64,000 nt of DNA, from NCBI GenBank assembly GCA_027492035.1, contig JAOZFT010000020.1, forward strand, positions 62,001 to 126,000. The letters run 5' to 3'. Shown here piece after piece: positions 16,519-24,876 of this stretch. The DNA is from Thermoproteota archaeon (GTDB lineage: Archaea; Korarchaeota; JAOZGF01; JAOZFZ01). The position numbers were made by a program, and so were the translations under genes. The stretch's first letter is position 1, and the number at the start of each line of letters is the position of its first letter. The notes beneath the pieces were generated by a model. It ran no database searches. It was not told the origin of the DNA and was given only the letters and a program-made list of their open reading frames with translations.

Positions 16519-17778
16519 TTAGTCTGTATTCACTCCCGTAGCATTTTTTAAGTTTTCTTTCAACTTAAAGGGGACCATACCCTTTCCCACTATTTCTTCC
16601 CTTAGTTTAAGCATCATTTCAGGCACATCTATTTCCATTGGGCAATGTTTCTTGCATCTTCCACATAATGTACATGTATACGCTATTGGAGCTGCTTTTT
16701 CCAGTCCTCCCAGTAAGAATCTGGTAAGAATAGCCCCTATGCCTCCCATGTAAACGTGGCCAAAATACCCTGAAACTAATGAATAAACTGGGCATTCATA
16801 CAGGCATCCTCCACATCTGAGGCAGTAAAGTGCCTGTCTGTAGACGGGGTCTTTAGCCATTTCCTTTCTTCCATTATCGAGAAGCACTAGATGAAATTCT
16901 TTTGGCCCATGTGCACCGTAAACAATTTTTTTCTCTATGTCTCCTGTTTTGCTTGGGCCTGAGACAATGCTAACATAAGTTGGTGCTTTATAGTTTGCGT
17001 ATCTTGTCACTACTTCAACAAGTAACATGGCGTCTGAAAGAGTTGGAATGACCTTCTCTATTCCTGCAACCACGATGTGTTTTTCAGGTAAACCTGAGAC
17101 AAGCCTTGCATTCCCTTCGTTTTCGATTATGAAGACAGACCCTGTTTCAGCTACAACTGCGTTAGCTCCTGTTAATCCCACATCTGCCTCTACAAATTTT
17201 TGTCTAAGGTAATTCCTTACTTCCTTAACAAGTATAGGGATTTCTGCCGGTAACTTTTTTCCTGTGATTTTTGAAAGCAGTTTTGCCACTTTCTCCCTTG
17301 GAATGTGGATGGCTGGTGAAAGTAAGTGCATAGGTTTACTTTTCAGCTGTTGAATTATGAACTCACCAAGATCTGTTTCAAAAACTTTGCAACCTATTCT
17401 CTCTAGTTCACTGTTAATGTTTAGTTCCTCCATGGTTAAGCTTTTAGACTTAACAACAGTTTCAGCCCCTTTAACTACGCTTTTAACATATTCTAAAGCC
17501 TTATAAGCATTTTCAGCCATGTAAAAGTTTCCCTTAAGATCTTCAACAACGTCTCTCGTTTGCTTAATTAATTCCTCAATTCTTAGAAGCGAATTCTTTT
17601 TTATTTTTCTGAGTTTAGAGGCTTTCCTTTCTACGTAAGGGTAAAGTTTGAAGGCTTCGTCTCTGTTTCTTCTATATGACTCAATAGCTCTTTCAAGAGC
17701 TGTTCTAAGTGAACTGTTGCGGGCGGCAGAGCCAAGCTTTCTTAAGTAGGAATTATAAATTTCATCGTTAACAGACAA
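16519..17778 (-). CDS. LUD-domain iron-sulfur protein, LutB-like
   Basis: A 419-residue protein with an N-terminal helical part, a LUD domain (about 100-310; marks include GLTGANAVVAETGSVFI) and two C-terminal [4Fe-4S] motifs, CLRCGGCLYEC and CTLCGRCKKHC. This is the order found in LutB/YkgF, part of the L-lactate-oxidising LutABC complex in bacteria. In archaea related proteins couple 2-hydroxyacid oxidation or other redox steps to iron-sulfur carriers. Its partner (17806-18540) lies 27 bases upstream. No LutC or lactate permease is in the window, so the substrate is uncertain. Confidence 0.85.
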   Translation of the reverse strand: MSVNDEIYNSYLRKLGSAARNSSLRTALERAIESYRRNRDEAFKLYPYVERKASKLRKIKKNSLLRIEELIKQTRDVVEDLKGNFYMAENAYKALEYVKSVVKGAETVVKSKSLTMEELNINSELERIGCKVFETDLGEFIIQQLKSKPMHLLSPAIHIPREKVAKLLSKITGKKLPAEIPILVKEVRNYLRQKFVEADVGLTGANAVVAETGSVFIIENEGNARLVSGLPEKHIVVAGIEKVIPTLSDAMLLVEVVTRYANYKAPTYVSIVSGPSKTGDIEKKIVYGAHGPKEFHLVLLDNGRKEMAKDPVYRQALYCLRCGGCLYECPVYSLVSGYFGHVYMGGIGAILTRFLLGGLEKAAPIAYTCTLCGRCKKHCPMEIDVPEMMLKLREEIVGKGMVPFKLKENLKNATGVNTD

Positions 17779-17805
17779 AAATGGGCACCTCTTAATTAGA
17801 AAAAA

Positions 17806-18540
17806 TTAGGTGAGGAACCTAATTAAGAGACCGGAAACATTGGTTACTTTCATTTCCCTGTTCAAGAAGATGTCGACAGCCCTCCTAATTGTTAAGATAC
17901 ATTGGGGACAAGCAGTAACAATAAGTTTCAGGTCTTTAGGGATTTCATCCTCAATTATAAGTTTCCTTGCGGCTATTTTAACTGAAAGAGTAGGGAAAAA
18001 AGAAGCTAGAAGTCCTCCTCCACCGCAACAAATAGATTTTTCCTTTGTATATTTAGGTTTGTAAAGCTTTACATTTGGAATTAAAGAAATTATTTTTCTA
18101 GGTTCCTCGTAAACCTCCATGTGTCTACCAAGTTCGCAAGGGTCGTGGTACATTACTTTCTCTTCCTCTAAGTGTTTAAATTTAGGTTTAATTTTCCCCT
18201 TCTTAATCAGCCCCCAAAGAAACTGTGTAACATGAACTACACCAGGTTTAATTTTCAAACCTAACTTTGACATGTAGAATTCTTTAAAGGCTCTTTGACA
18301 GGCGGGGCAAGGAGTAACAACTAAATTAAACCTATTCAGTGTTTCAATAATTTCTTTAGCGTTTTTCTTTGCTTTATTTCTGAAGCCACCTATTATTAAA
18401 GGGAATCCACAGCATAATTCCTCTTCCAAAGTGGTAACTTCAATATTTAGTTTGTTGAAGAGGGTAAAAATGTTATTAAGGTCATTAGGCAAATTTTTTC
18501 TATAATTGCAGCCCTGCCATAAAAGAACCTTTTTAACCAA
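17806..18540 (-). CDS. CCG-domain iron-sulfur protein, LutA/HdrB-like
   Basis: A 244-residue protein with two CCG repeats. The first has LLWQGCNY, EEELCCGFPL and TPCPAC; the second has YHDPCELG, SICCGGGG and TACPQC. Such domains bind an unusual iron-sulfur centre in heterodisulfide reductase HdrB and occur in LutA/GlpC. It starts the two-gene minus-strand operon with the LUD protein. The length suits LutA rather than HdrB (usually near 290). The Lut-like reading is supported by the LUD partner; a heterodisulfide-type role remains possible. Confidence 0.85.
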   Translation of the reverse strand: MVKKVLLWQGCNYRKNLPNDLNNIFTLFNKLNIEVTTLEEELCCGFPLIIGGFRNKAKKNAKEIIETLNRFNLVVTPCPACQRAFKEFYMSKLGLKIKPGVVHVTQFLWGLIKKGKIKPKFKHLEEEKVMYHDPCELGRHMEVYEEPRKIISLIPNVKLYKPKYTKEKSICCGGGGLLASFFPTLSVKIAARKLIIEDEIPKDLKLIVTACPQCILTIRRAVDIFLNREMKVTNVSGLLIRFLT

Positions 18541-18815
18541 GTTTTTTCAACCTTAAAGAAAATTATCTAGACAACTTTGCTAAATTTTTCTTTCTGTTTA
18601 AAAATGTTAACAGTTCTAAAAAAGGAATCCTAAACTTAACACTGGACTCCTTTTAACTTCCTTTAGTTTCCTATATCTCCTCTACATTACTGTAAAATTG
18701 TTGAAAAGAAAGACACAGGTTGAAAAGGAGAAAAAAATAAAAAAATTGTTAGTTGCTGCAGTTTCCTTTGAAACCTTCGAAACTTCCCAGTACTTGAGAA
18801 GAGGGGGGTTCAAAG

Positions 18816-20186
18816 GTGACTGGCACTTTGTCACTGAAGGAAAAAATTCAACGGAAAAAAGCAGTGGTAGCTGTTTATGGATTAGGCTATGTTGGTTTGC
18901 CTCTACTTCTTCAAACAGCAAGTAAAGGGTTTAAAACTGTTGGAGTGGACATAAACAATAAGAAAGTGTTAAAACTTAAGAAAGGCGAAACTGAAGTTTT
19001 AACAAGCCAAGAAAAAAATGTTTTTAAGAAACTAATAGAGGAAGGATTGGTTGAGCTTACGAGTGACGGCAACTATGCTTCAGACAAAGCTGAAGTGCAT
19101 ATTATTTGCGTCCCTACACCTGTGGACGAAGTAGGAATCCCTGACTTAAAATTTGTTGTTGAAGCAGCTGAAACCATAAGCAAGGGTTTAAGGGAGGGTG
19201 AAATTGTTGTTTCTGAAAGTACAAGCTACCCTGGAACTGTAGACTATGTTATTCGCCCTGTACTTGAAAAAACAGGTTTAAAAGCAGGTGAAGATTTCTA
19301 TTTAGCTTTTTCACCGGAAAGGATTTCTCCAGGCGACCCTTACAAGATATCTGAAATCCCCAAAGTTGTCGGTGGAGTGAACAAGGAAAGCACAGACCTA
19401 TCCGCCCTCTTCTACCAGCAAATACTGGATGCCCCAGTGATTCCTGTTTCAGACGCTAAAACAGCTGAAATGACTAAAATGCTGGAAAACATTTACAGAG
19501 TGGTTAACATTGCGTTAATCAATGAGCTTGCAGTGTTTGCAGAGAAACTAGGAATCGACATATGGGAGGTTATAAGGGCAGCTTCAACAAAACCTTTCGG
19601 TTTCCAGTCTTTTCATCCAGGCCCAGGAGTTGGAGGTCACTGCGTACCAGTTGATCCTTTATACTTCTCCTTCCTTGTAAGGAAGATGGGTAAAATTTCC
19701 CATTTCATAGAGTTAGCTACAGAAATAAACAACAAAATGCCTGAGCATGTGGTTGAACTGGTTGAGGCAGCTTTAAACAGCGTCAAAAAAAGCGTTAAAG
19801 GGTCTACCTTATCAATTTACGGTTTAACTTACAAAAAAGATGTCCCAGACCTAAGGAACACTCCTTCAAAAAAAATAATTAAGTTTTTGTTGGAATTAGG
19901 CGCAAAAATAAAGGTTTACGACCCTTACGTAAAAAAAGTAACATTGGGCAATGAAACATTTAAATCAGAAAAGAATGTTTTTGAATGTGCAAAAGGAAGC
20001 GACTGCCTAATTTTCTTAACCGACCACAAAATGTTTAAGTCAATTAACATCGAAGAATTAATTGAAAAAATGAAGGAGAAAATAATTGTAGATGGAAGAA
20101 ACATTTTCGACAGAGAAACATGTGAAAGAAAGGGAATACATTATTTCGCAATCGGGAAACCCATTAAAAAAAGGGGTAGGGTTTGA
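18816..20186 (+). CDS. Nucleotide-sugar dehydrogenase (UDP-glucose/UDP-ManNAc dehydrogenase family)
   Basis: A 456-residue NAD-dependent dehydrogenase that oxidises a UDP-sugar to the uronic acid in two steps. The Rossmann motif VYGLGYVGLPLLL is near residue 20. PTPVDEVGIPDL follows, then the GGVN region, and the active-site FHPGPGVGGHCVPVDP with the catalytic Cys near 277. The C-terminal domain has SIYGLTYKKDVPDLRNTPS and YDPYVKK. The GPGVGGHC form is typical of WecC-type UDP-N-acetylmannosamine dehydrogenases, but the exact sugar is not proven. It starts with GTG. It probably serves surface glycan or N-glycan synthesis. Confidence 0.88.
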   Translation: MTGTLSLKEKIQRKKAVVAVYGLGYVGLPLLLQTASKGFKTVGVDINNKKVLKLKKGETEVLTSQEKNVFKKLIEEGLVELTSDGNYASDKAEVHIICVPTPVDEVGIPDLKFVVEAAETISKGLREGEIVVSESTSYPGTVDYVIRPVLEKTGLKAGEDFYLAFSPERISPGDPYKISEIPKVVGGVNKESTDLSALFYQQILDAPVIPVSDAKTAEMTKMLENIYRVVNIALINELAVFAEKLGIDIWEVIRAASTKPFGFQSFHPGPGVGGHCVPVDPLYFSFLVRKMGKISHFIELATEINNKMPEHVVELVEAALNSVKKSVKGSTLSIYGLTYKKDVPDLRNTPSKKIIKFLLELGAKIKVYDPYVKKVTLGNETFKSEKNVFECAKGSDCLIFLTDHKMFKSINIEELIEKMKEKIIVDGRNIFDRETCERKGIHYFAIGKPIKKRGRV

Positions 20187-20192
20187 TTCTGG

Positions 20193-20606
20193 TTAAACGT
20201 GCCATGTTTTAAAAACTCCTTCACCTTTCAGACAAACCCATCCTGTACCGTAGGCTAAAACTTTCGAAACAGTGTGCGTAGTTTTTATGTGTACAATCAA
20301 GTTTTCACCTGTAACCTGTGCCATCCCTTCACCTTCATAAACCCAGAAGTTCCCTCTCTGAAAAACATTCCCTGAACCCTTTGTCACAATTTGAGGTTGA
20401 TGCCCACCATAGTTTTCCACTTCAAGAATTCCTCCTCCCTGAATAAAAACAGTTCCTGAACCCTGTATCACTGCTGTACCTATTCCTTTAGCTGCTAAAA
20501 CTCCTTTCCCGCCAGTAAATAAAGCATTGACAGAACTCGTGGATAGCATCAAGGAAACAAGTAGGGCGATAGCTGTTACACTTAAAAAAATTTTTCCTTT
20601 ATTCAT
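20193..20606 (-). CDS. Small secreted beta-repeat protein
   Basis: A 137-residue protein with a clear signal peptide (lysines at 3-5, hydrophobic 7-24, cleavage near SVNA). The mature part is built from short glycine-marked beta units: GGKGVLAAKGIG, GSGTVFIQGGG, KGSGNVFQRG, YEGEGMAQVTGEN and GTGWVCLKGEG. The spacing of about 10-12 residues suggests hairpins or a small beta-solenoid. No family was recognised. It converges with the nucleotide-sugar dehydrogenase, six bases away. It may be a cell-surface or adhesion component. Confidence 0.65.
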   Translation of the reverse strand: MNKGKIFLSVTAIALLVSLMLSTSSVNALFTGGKGVLAAKGIGTAVIQGSGTVFIQGGGILEVENYGGHQPQIVTKGSGNVFQRGNFWVYEGEGMAQVTGENLIVHIKTTHTVSKVLAYGTGWVCLKGEGVFKTWHV

Positions 20607-20776
20607 TCCTTTACATCCCTCACTAAAAGTTTTATTTTTTATGAAGGAAGCTGGTAAACCTTAAATAAACTTTATGAAAGAAGAATATAGATGATTCATT
20701 CATTTCTTTACTTTTTCCCTTCCTCAACCATAATTTTATTCTCTTCTTTTAGTTTCTTTGCTGAGGGGGTTTAAAG
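20607..20776. promoter_or_regulatory. Divergent promoter region between the secreted protein and DUF2119
   Basis: The minus-strand side carries a TATA-like TTTATTTAAGG (about 20660-20670). The palindrome-bearing ATGATTCATTCAT lies at about 20690-20703 and resembles the site ahead of the lipoprotein gene at 16364. On the plus side a GAGGGGG (20762-20768) precedes the TTG start of DUF2119. Confidence 0.35.
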
Positions 20777-21373
20777 TTGTTTGAAATATTCGGTTCAGGG
20801 AAACCTAAGAGACTATTTGTTGGTGGTTTACATGGAAAAGAGGGTTTAGTGACTCAAAAAGTTTTTTCAGAGTTGGTTAAGTCAAACTTCACCGTTAAGG
20901 AAGGGTGCTTAATTATACGTAACTTTTCATTAAAAACAAGGTATGTAAGCACTTTAGAAAGAGAGTTTTACAATACTGAAACAGGGAAGAAGCTTCTTAA
21001 ATTAATAAGAAGCATTAAACCAGAAATATATGTTGAATTCCATTCTTACCCATCGAAAAGTTACCCAAGTTTAACAAGTGAGGAAAGGAGGAAAACTAAG
21101 GGGGTTCCGCCCTTAATAGATTTAAGCAAAGGCTTATTGTTCGGTTCAGTTTCTCCGCTTATACGCAAAACGGAATTTAAGAAAAGAGACTTTTGTGCAT
21201 TACTGGAAATACCTAAAAAGTTCACTGGTTACAATGAAGTGATAAACCTTTGCAAAATATTCATTAAAGCTAGAAATAGAGAAGAAATAGTGGAGGAAAT
21301 GGAGAAAATTTATCCGGAGCAAATGAAACAAGTTCAGAGAAATTACCTTGAATTCTACTCATTAAAAATTTAA
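20777..21373 (+). CDS. DUF2119 family protein, possible zinc hydrolase
   Basis: A 198-residue protein of the DUF2119 family known from methanogens and relatives. GGLHGKEGL near 18 and VEFHSY near 83 recall the zinc-binding HxxE...H pattern of aspartoacylase/carboxypeptidase-like enzymes, with a late acidic residue in LLEIP. The reaction is unknown. The TTG start follows a GAGGGGG ribosome-binding site. A neutral reading is a conserved archaeal protein of unknown function. Confidence 0.75.
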   Translation: MFEIFGSGKPKRLFVGGLHGKEGLVTQKVFSELVKSNFTVKEGCLIIRNFSLKTRYVSTLEREFYNTETGKKLLKLIRSIKPEIYVEFHSYPSKSYPSLTSEERRKTKGVPPLIDLSKGLLFGSVSPLIRKTEFKKRDFCALLEIPKKFTGYNEVINLCKIFIKARNREEIVEEMEKIYPEQMKQVQRNYLEFYSLKI

Positions 21374-21701
21374 ATTTTTTATTAAAGCAAGAAAAAGGAA
21401 TTTCAGGATTTCTGATACAAGGAATCTGTCAAGATGAAACAGTTAAATTTTTTAATTTTAAGAAATAATTTATATATCGAAAGTGTAATATCAACTTTAT
21501 TTGGGAATTGATTAAATAAGACAAAAATTAAAAAAGTATTTTTTTTCCTTGGTTGAAACATTTCTTCTTTAAGACTCTTTTTTTAGCTAAAAAAGCATTC
21601 TTCATTTAAAGACTCTTTTATTGACAGAATCCCTCCCAAATCTTTCGGAAACCTGATTTATGAAAACTATTTAATTAAGTTCAAGTTTTTCCACATTTTT
21701 A
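21374..21701. other. Intergenic region with a TATA-like element
   Basis: The stretch is very AT-rich with no gene seen. At about 21471-21500 a TTTATATATCGA is followed by GTGTAATATC, the latter ten bases identical to part of the wtpA operator. No inverted repeat is complete. It could be the promoter of the gene at 21702, but it lies about 200 bases away, so a small RNA or a long leader is possible. Confidence 0.25.
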
Positions 21702-23645
21702 GTGGGGGATGTTAGGTGGGTGAGTAGGTTGAAAGCTTTGATACTGGCTGCAGGTAAAGGGACAAGGCTTAGACCATACAGTGAAACCACACCTAAATCC
21801 CTGATGGAGCTTGTTCCTGGTTTAACCATTATTGAATTCATTATAGGTCAGTTAAGGAAAGTAGGTGTCACAGATATAGTGGTAGTTACCAGAAGTGAAC
21901 TTGTTGAAAAGTTCAGAAATAAGTTGGGGGACGAAGTAAGTTATGTTTCAGTGGATGGGGGAAAGGATTTCGGGAACTTGTACACTGTTGAAGAGGCTCT
22001 TAGAAAAGTTGAAGACGACCATGTTTTGCTTGTCATGTCGGATCACATATTTGAAAGGGAGCTTTTGAACAAATTAGTTAATTGTGGAGACAGTAAACCA
22101 GTTATTCTTTGTTTAGACAGGAACCCTAAATGGATGGTTATTAATGAAGGACTTAGAGTAAAAATTAACGGTTCAGGAGTTGAAAAAGTTGGGAAAGATT
22201 TGCCGCCTTACCATGGAGTAGATACCGGTTTATTTCTATTAAGTAATGAAGCCTTCAATTTAGTTTTTGAAACAGTGAAAAAGCTTGGGTGCAGTTCTAA
22301 AATAGCGGATTTAGTTAACGCAGCTGCAGAAAACAGTAAAGTGGGTTATGTTGATGTAACAGGCCATTTATGGATGGACATAGACACACCTAAAGACCTT
22401 TTAAAGGCACGGAAACTTTATTGGAAAATAAAAGGGAAGGATTTGGTTAAACCCAGCGATGGCCCTGTTTCTAAACGTTTAAACAGGCCTATTTCCACCA
22501 AAATTTCTCTTTTCCTGTACCAGAGGAACAGAGTTACTTCAAATCAAGTTTCCTTTTTAGCTTTTCTTCTGGGTTTAGCTTCAGCTTCTCTTTTTCTTTT
22601 GAACAACCTAGTGCTCGGCGGAATACTAACTTACATATCTTCAGTTTTTGATGGGGTGGATGGTGAACTTGCAAGGTTAAGGAGCGAAGAATCTTTTTTT
22701 GGAGGAGTCCTTGACAGTCTGCTTGACAGATTCGTTGATTTATCCTTGATATTATCGATAGGTATAAATTACTTTAGAAACCCTTACCTAAGTCCTTCTT
22801 GGGTTGTTTTCCTGGTTTCCTTAGCATCGTTTGGTGTCATCCTGGTAAGTTACGTTTCAAAACTTTTTGGTTCGAAAGCTGCAAAATTAAGAAGTGGATT
22901 CCCTTGGGCTACAAGAGATGTTAGACTTTTTACTTTCACTATTGGGGGGCTAACCATGTTTCCCTTAATTCCTTTAGTTTTCTGTGCGTTTGCTCCTTTA
23001 ATTTTCTCCGGTAAAGCCTTACTGACCCTCAGCAGAAAATCCAGCCCCGTTAAAGTAAAAAAGGGGAAAGTTGAAACTTTGAGACCTCCCCAGCCTCAAA
23101 TCAAAGTAGTTGAAAACAAGGCTCCTAAGGAGTCACGGCGTCATTTAACAGATTTGTTTTCAAACATCGTTAAACTCACAGTTTCCTTAGCAGTGATCCG
23201 GATACTGCTCTACTCCTTTGGGGGAGTACCTATGATTAACATTTCTTTACTGGAAATAAAGGCTAGTCACGTGTTAAACTTGATAAACCTTGTGGTGATT
23301 GTTTATTTTGGGTATGGGATACTTACCTCCCTGAAATTCTTTCTAGACATTGCTTCAGATATAGTAGTGAGTAAGTTAGAGGTGACCAAAACAGCTTACT
23401 CAAGGGCCACATTAGACATTCTTTACTTAATAGGTTTAGCGCTGATCTGGTTCGCTGTAAGTCCGTTACTGGAGAACGTTCCAGAAATAGGGGAATGGCT
23501 TAGAATGCCTTTAGGACTACTTATTTTGGCTGTCTTCACCTTAATACTTTATGATTTATCAAGAATATTTTACAGAAGCCTTAAAGGAGCTTTAAACAAG
23601 GTTATAGATGCAGTAACAGAAGCAATAGAAAAATGCACTAAATGA
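21702..23645 (+). CDS. Fused sugar-alcohol-phosphate nucleotidyltransferase and CDP-alcohol phosphotransferase with extra C-terminal membrane domain
   Basis: A 647-residue protein in three parts. Residues 10-235 are a nucleotidyltransferase (LILAAGKGTRLRP, then VMSDH). Residues 255-440 are a CDP-alcohol phosphatidyltransferase with the full motif: D317, D320-G321, A324-R325, G334, D338 and D342. This pairing is that of the IPCT/DIPPS enzyme of heat-loving archaea, which makes CDP-inositol and then di-myo-inositol-phosphate phosphate. Residues about 485-647 add some four membrane helices not part of that enzyme as I know it. No inositol-1-phosphate synthase is nearby, so the alcohol could differ. 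The start may be the TTG at 21729, eight bases after AGGTGGG. Confidence 0.8.
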   Translation: MGDVRWVSRLKALILAAGKGTRLRPYSETTPKSLMELVPGLTIIEFIIGQLRKVGVTDIVVVTRSELVEKFRNKLGDEVSYVSVDGGKDFGNLYTVEEALRKVEDDHVLLVMSDHIFERELLNKLVNCGDSKPVILCLDRNPKWMVINEGLRVKINGSGVEKVGKDLPPYHGVDTGLFLLSNEAFNLVFETVKKLGCSSKIADLVNAAAENSKVGYVDVTGHLWMDIDTPKDLLKARKLYWKIKGKDLVKPSDGPVSKRLNRPISTKISLFLYQRNRVTSNQVSFLAFLLGLASASLFLLNNLVLGGILTYISSVFDGVDGELARLRSEESFFGGVLDSLLDRFVDLSLILSIGINYFRNPYLSPSWVVFLVSLASFGVILVSYVSKLFGSKAAKLRSGFPWATRDVRLFTFTIGGLTMFPLIPLVFCAFAPLIFSGKALLTLSRKSSPVKVKKGKVETLRPPQPQIKVVENKAPKESRRHLTDLFSNIVKLTVSLAVIRILLYSFGGVPMINISLLEIKASHVLNLINLVVIVYFGYGILTSLKFFLDIASDIVVSKLEVTKTAYSRATLDILYLIGLALIWFAVSPLLENVPEIGEWLRMPLGLLILAVFTLILYDLSRIFYRSLKGALNKVIDAVTEAIEKCTK

Positions 23646-23789
23646 GTAAAGGATAACTCTTTACCAGTTTAATTATTCCATATTTTCATCCTGTCTCAAG
23701 AAGAAAATTCAATATTTTTAAATCAAAAACCAACAAAAAGATTAAATTTAAACTTATTTTCAAAAAAATGTTAAAAAAGGTGGTAAGTA

Positions 23790-24734
23790 TTGATTTCTAA
23801 GCTAAGGTTTAAAGGAAAAGATTTTCTCACTTTGATGGATTTTAGCAAAGAGGAAATTGATTTTGTGCTCAAAGTTTCAGAGGAACTGAAAAGTAAATAT
23901 TTGAGAGGAGAAAAACATAACTATCTTGAGGGAAAAACCATTGCAATGATTTTTGAAAAACCTTCTACAAGGACAAGGTTTAGTTTCCAAGCTGCAATTG
24001 CCCATTTAGGTGCTCAAAGCTTTTATGCTATGCGTTCACAGATGCAACTTGCTAGAGGAGAACCTATAAAGGACACCGCGAGAGTTTTAGACAGGTACTG
24101 TGATGGTTTGGTGATAAGAACCTTTGGTCAAGAAGTAGTAGAGGAATATGCTGCATACATGAGCCACCCAGTAGTTAATGCTTTAACTGATTTAACGCAC
24201 CCTTGTCAGGGACTGGCTGATCTTTTAACTATCAAAGAGAAAAAGGGTGATTTCAGCAAGTTAAAATTAGCTTATACCGGGGACATTTGGAATGTTGCAC
24301 AAACTTTAATGGTTGCTGCTGCGATTTATGGGATGAAGGCATACTTTGCAAGACCTAAAGGCTATAACCCGGATAAAAGGATTTGGAAGTTTGTGCAGGA
24401 GAAAATGGAGGAAACTGAAGCTGAAGTAGTTTTAACCAGTGACTTAAGCGAAGCTGTCCAAGGAGCTGACGTGGTTTATGCCAACACTTGGCACAGTATG
24501 GGAGGCCCCGAGAAAGAAAAAGAGAAAAGAATTAAGGACTTTAAACCTTACCAAATAAACAATGAAGTCTTAAAGGAAGCAAAGAAAGATGCAATATTTA
24601 TGCATTGTTTACCGGGTTACAGAGGAGAGGAAATGACTGATGAAGTCATTGAAGGCCCCCACAGTGTAGTTTTCGACCAAGCAGAAAATAGAATGCATAC
24701 AGAAAAGGCAGTCTTATCACTTTTTATCCCCTAA
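23790..24734 (+). CDS. Ornithine carbamoyltransferase-like protein with altered amino-acid pocket
   Basis: A 314-residue transcarbamylase. The carbamoyl-phosphate site is intact: STRTR (59-63), HPCQ (137-140) and HCLPGYRGEE (272-281). The ornithine site differs. The usual GD-G-N-N-V is GDIWNV (164-169), and the aspartate of D-x-W-x-S-M-G is asparagine in NTWHSMGG (N232). In human and E. coli enzymes that aspartate holds the ornithine alpha-amino group (family knowledge). The length is normal. It starts with TTG after AAGGTGG. It may be a working ArgF with drifted residues, or act on another amine. No other arginine genes are in the window. Confidence 0.8.
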   Translation: MISKLRFKGKDFLTLMDFSKEEIDFVLKVSEELKSKYLRGEKHNYLEGKTIAMIFEKPSTRTRFSFQAAIAHLGAQSFYAMRSQMQLARGEPIKDTARVLDRYCDGLVIRTFGQEVVEEYAAYMSHPVVNALTDLTHPCQGLADLLTIKEKKGDFSKLKLAYTGDIWNVAQTLMVAAAIYGMKAYFARPKGYNPDKRIWKFVQEKMEETEAEVVLTSDLSEAVQGADVVYANTWHSMGGPEKEKEKRIKDFKPYQINNEVLKEAKKDAIFMHCLPGYRGEEMTDEVIEGPHSVVFDQAENRMHTEKAVLSLFIP

Positions 24735-24876
24735 AATTCTTCGAAATTTTTCTGTTTTTCCGTGATAAAAATAGAATTTTCCTTGATTCTTCCACCCCTC
24801 TTCTTTCTTCAACCTGAATCTCTCTAAACTTTTTAGTAAAGTTCTCAGTCTTTGCTAAGAACTAAATTAAAAGTTT

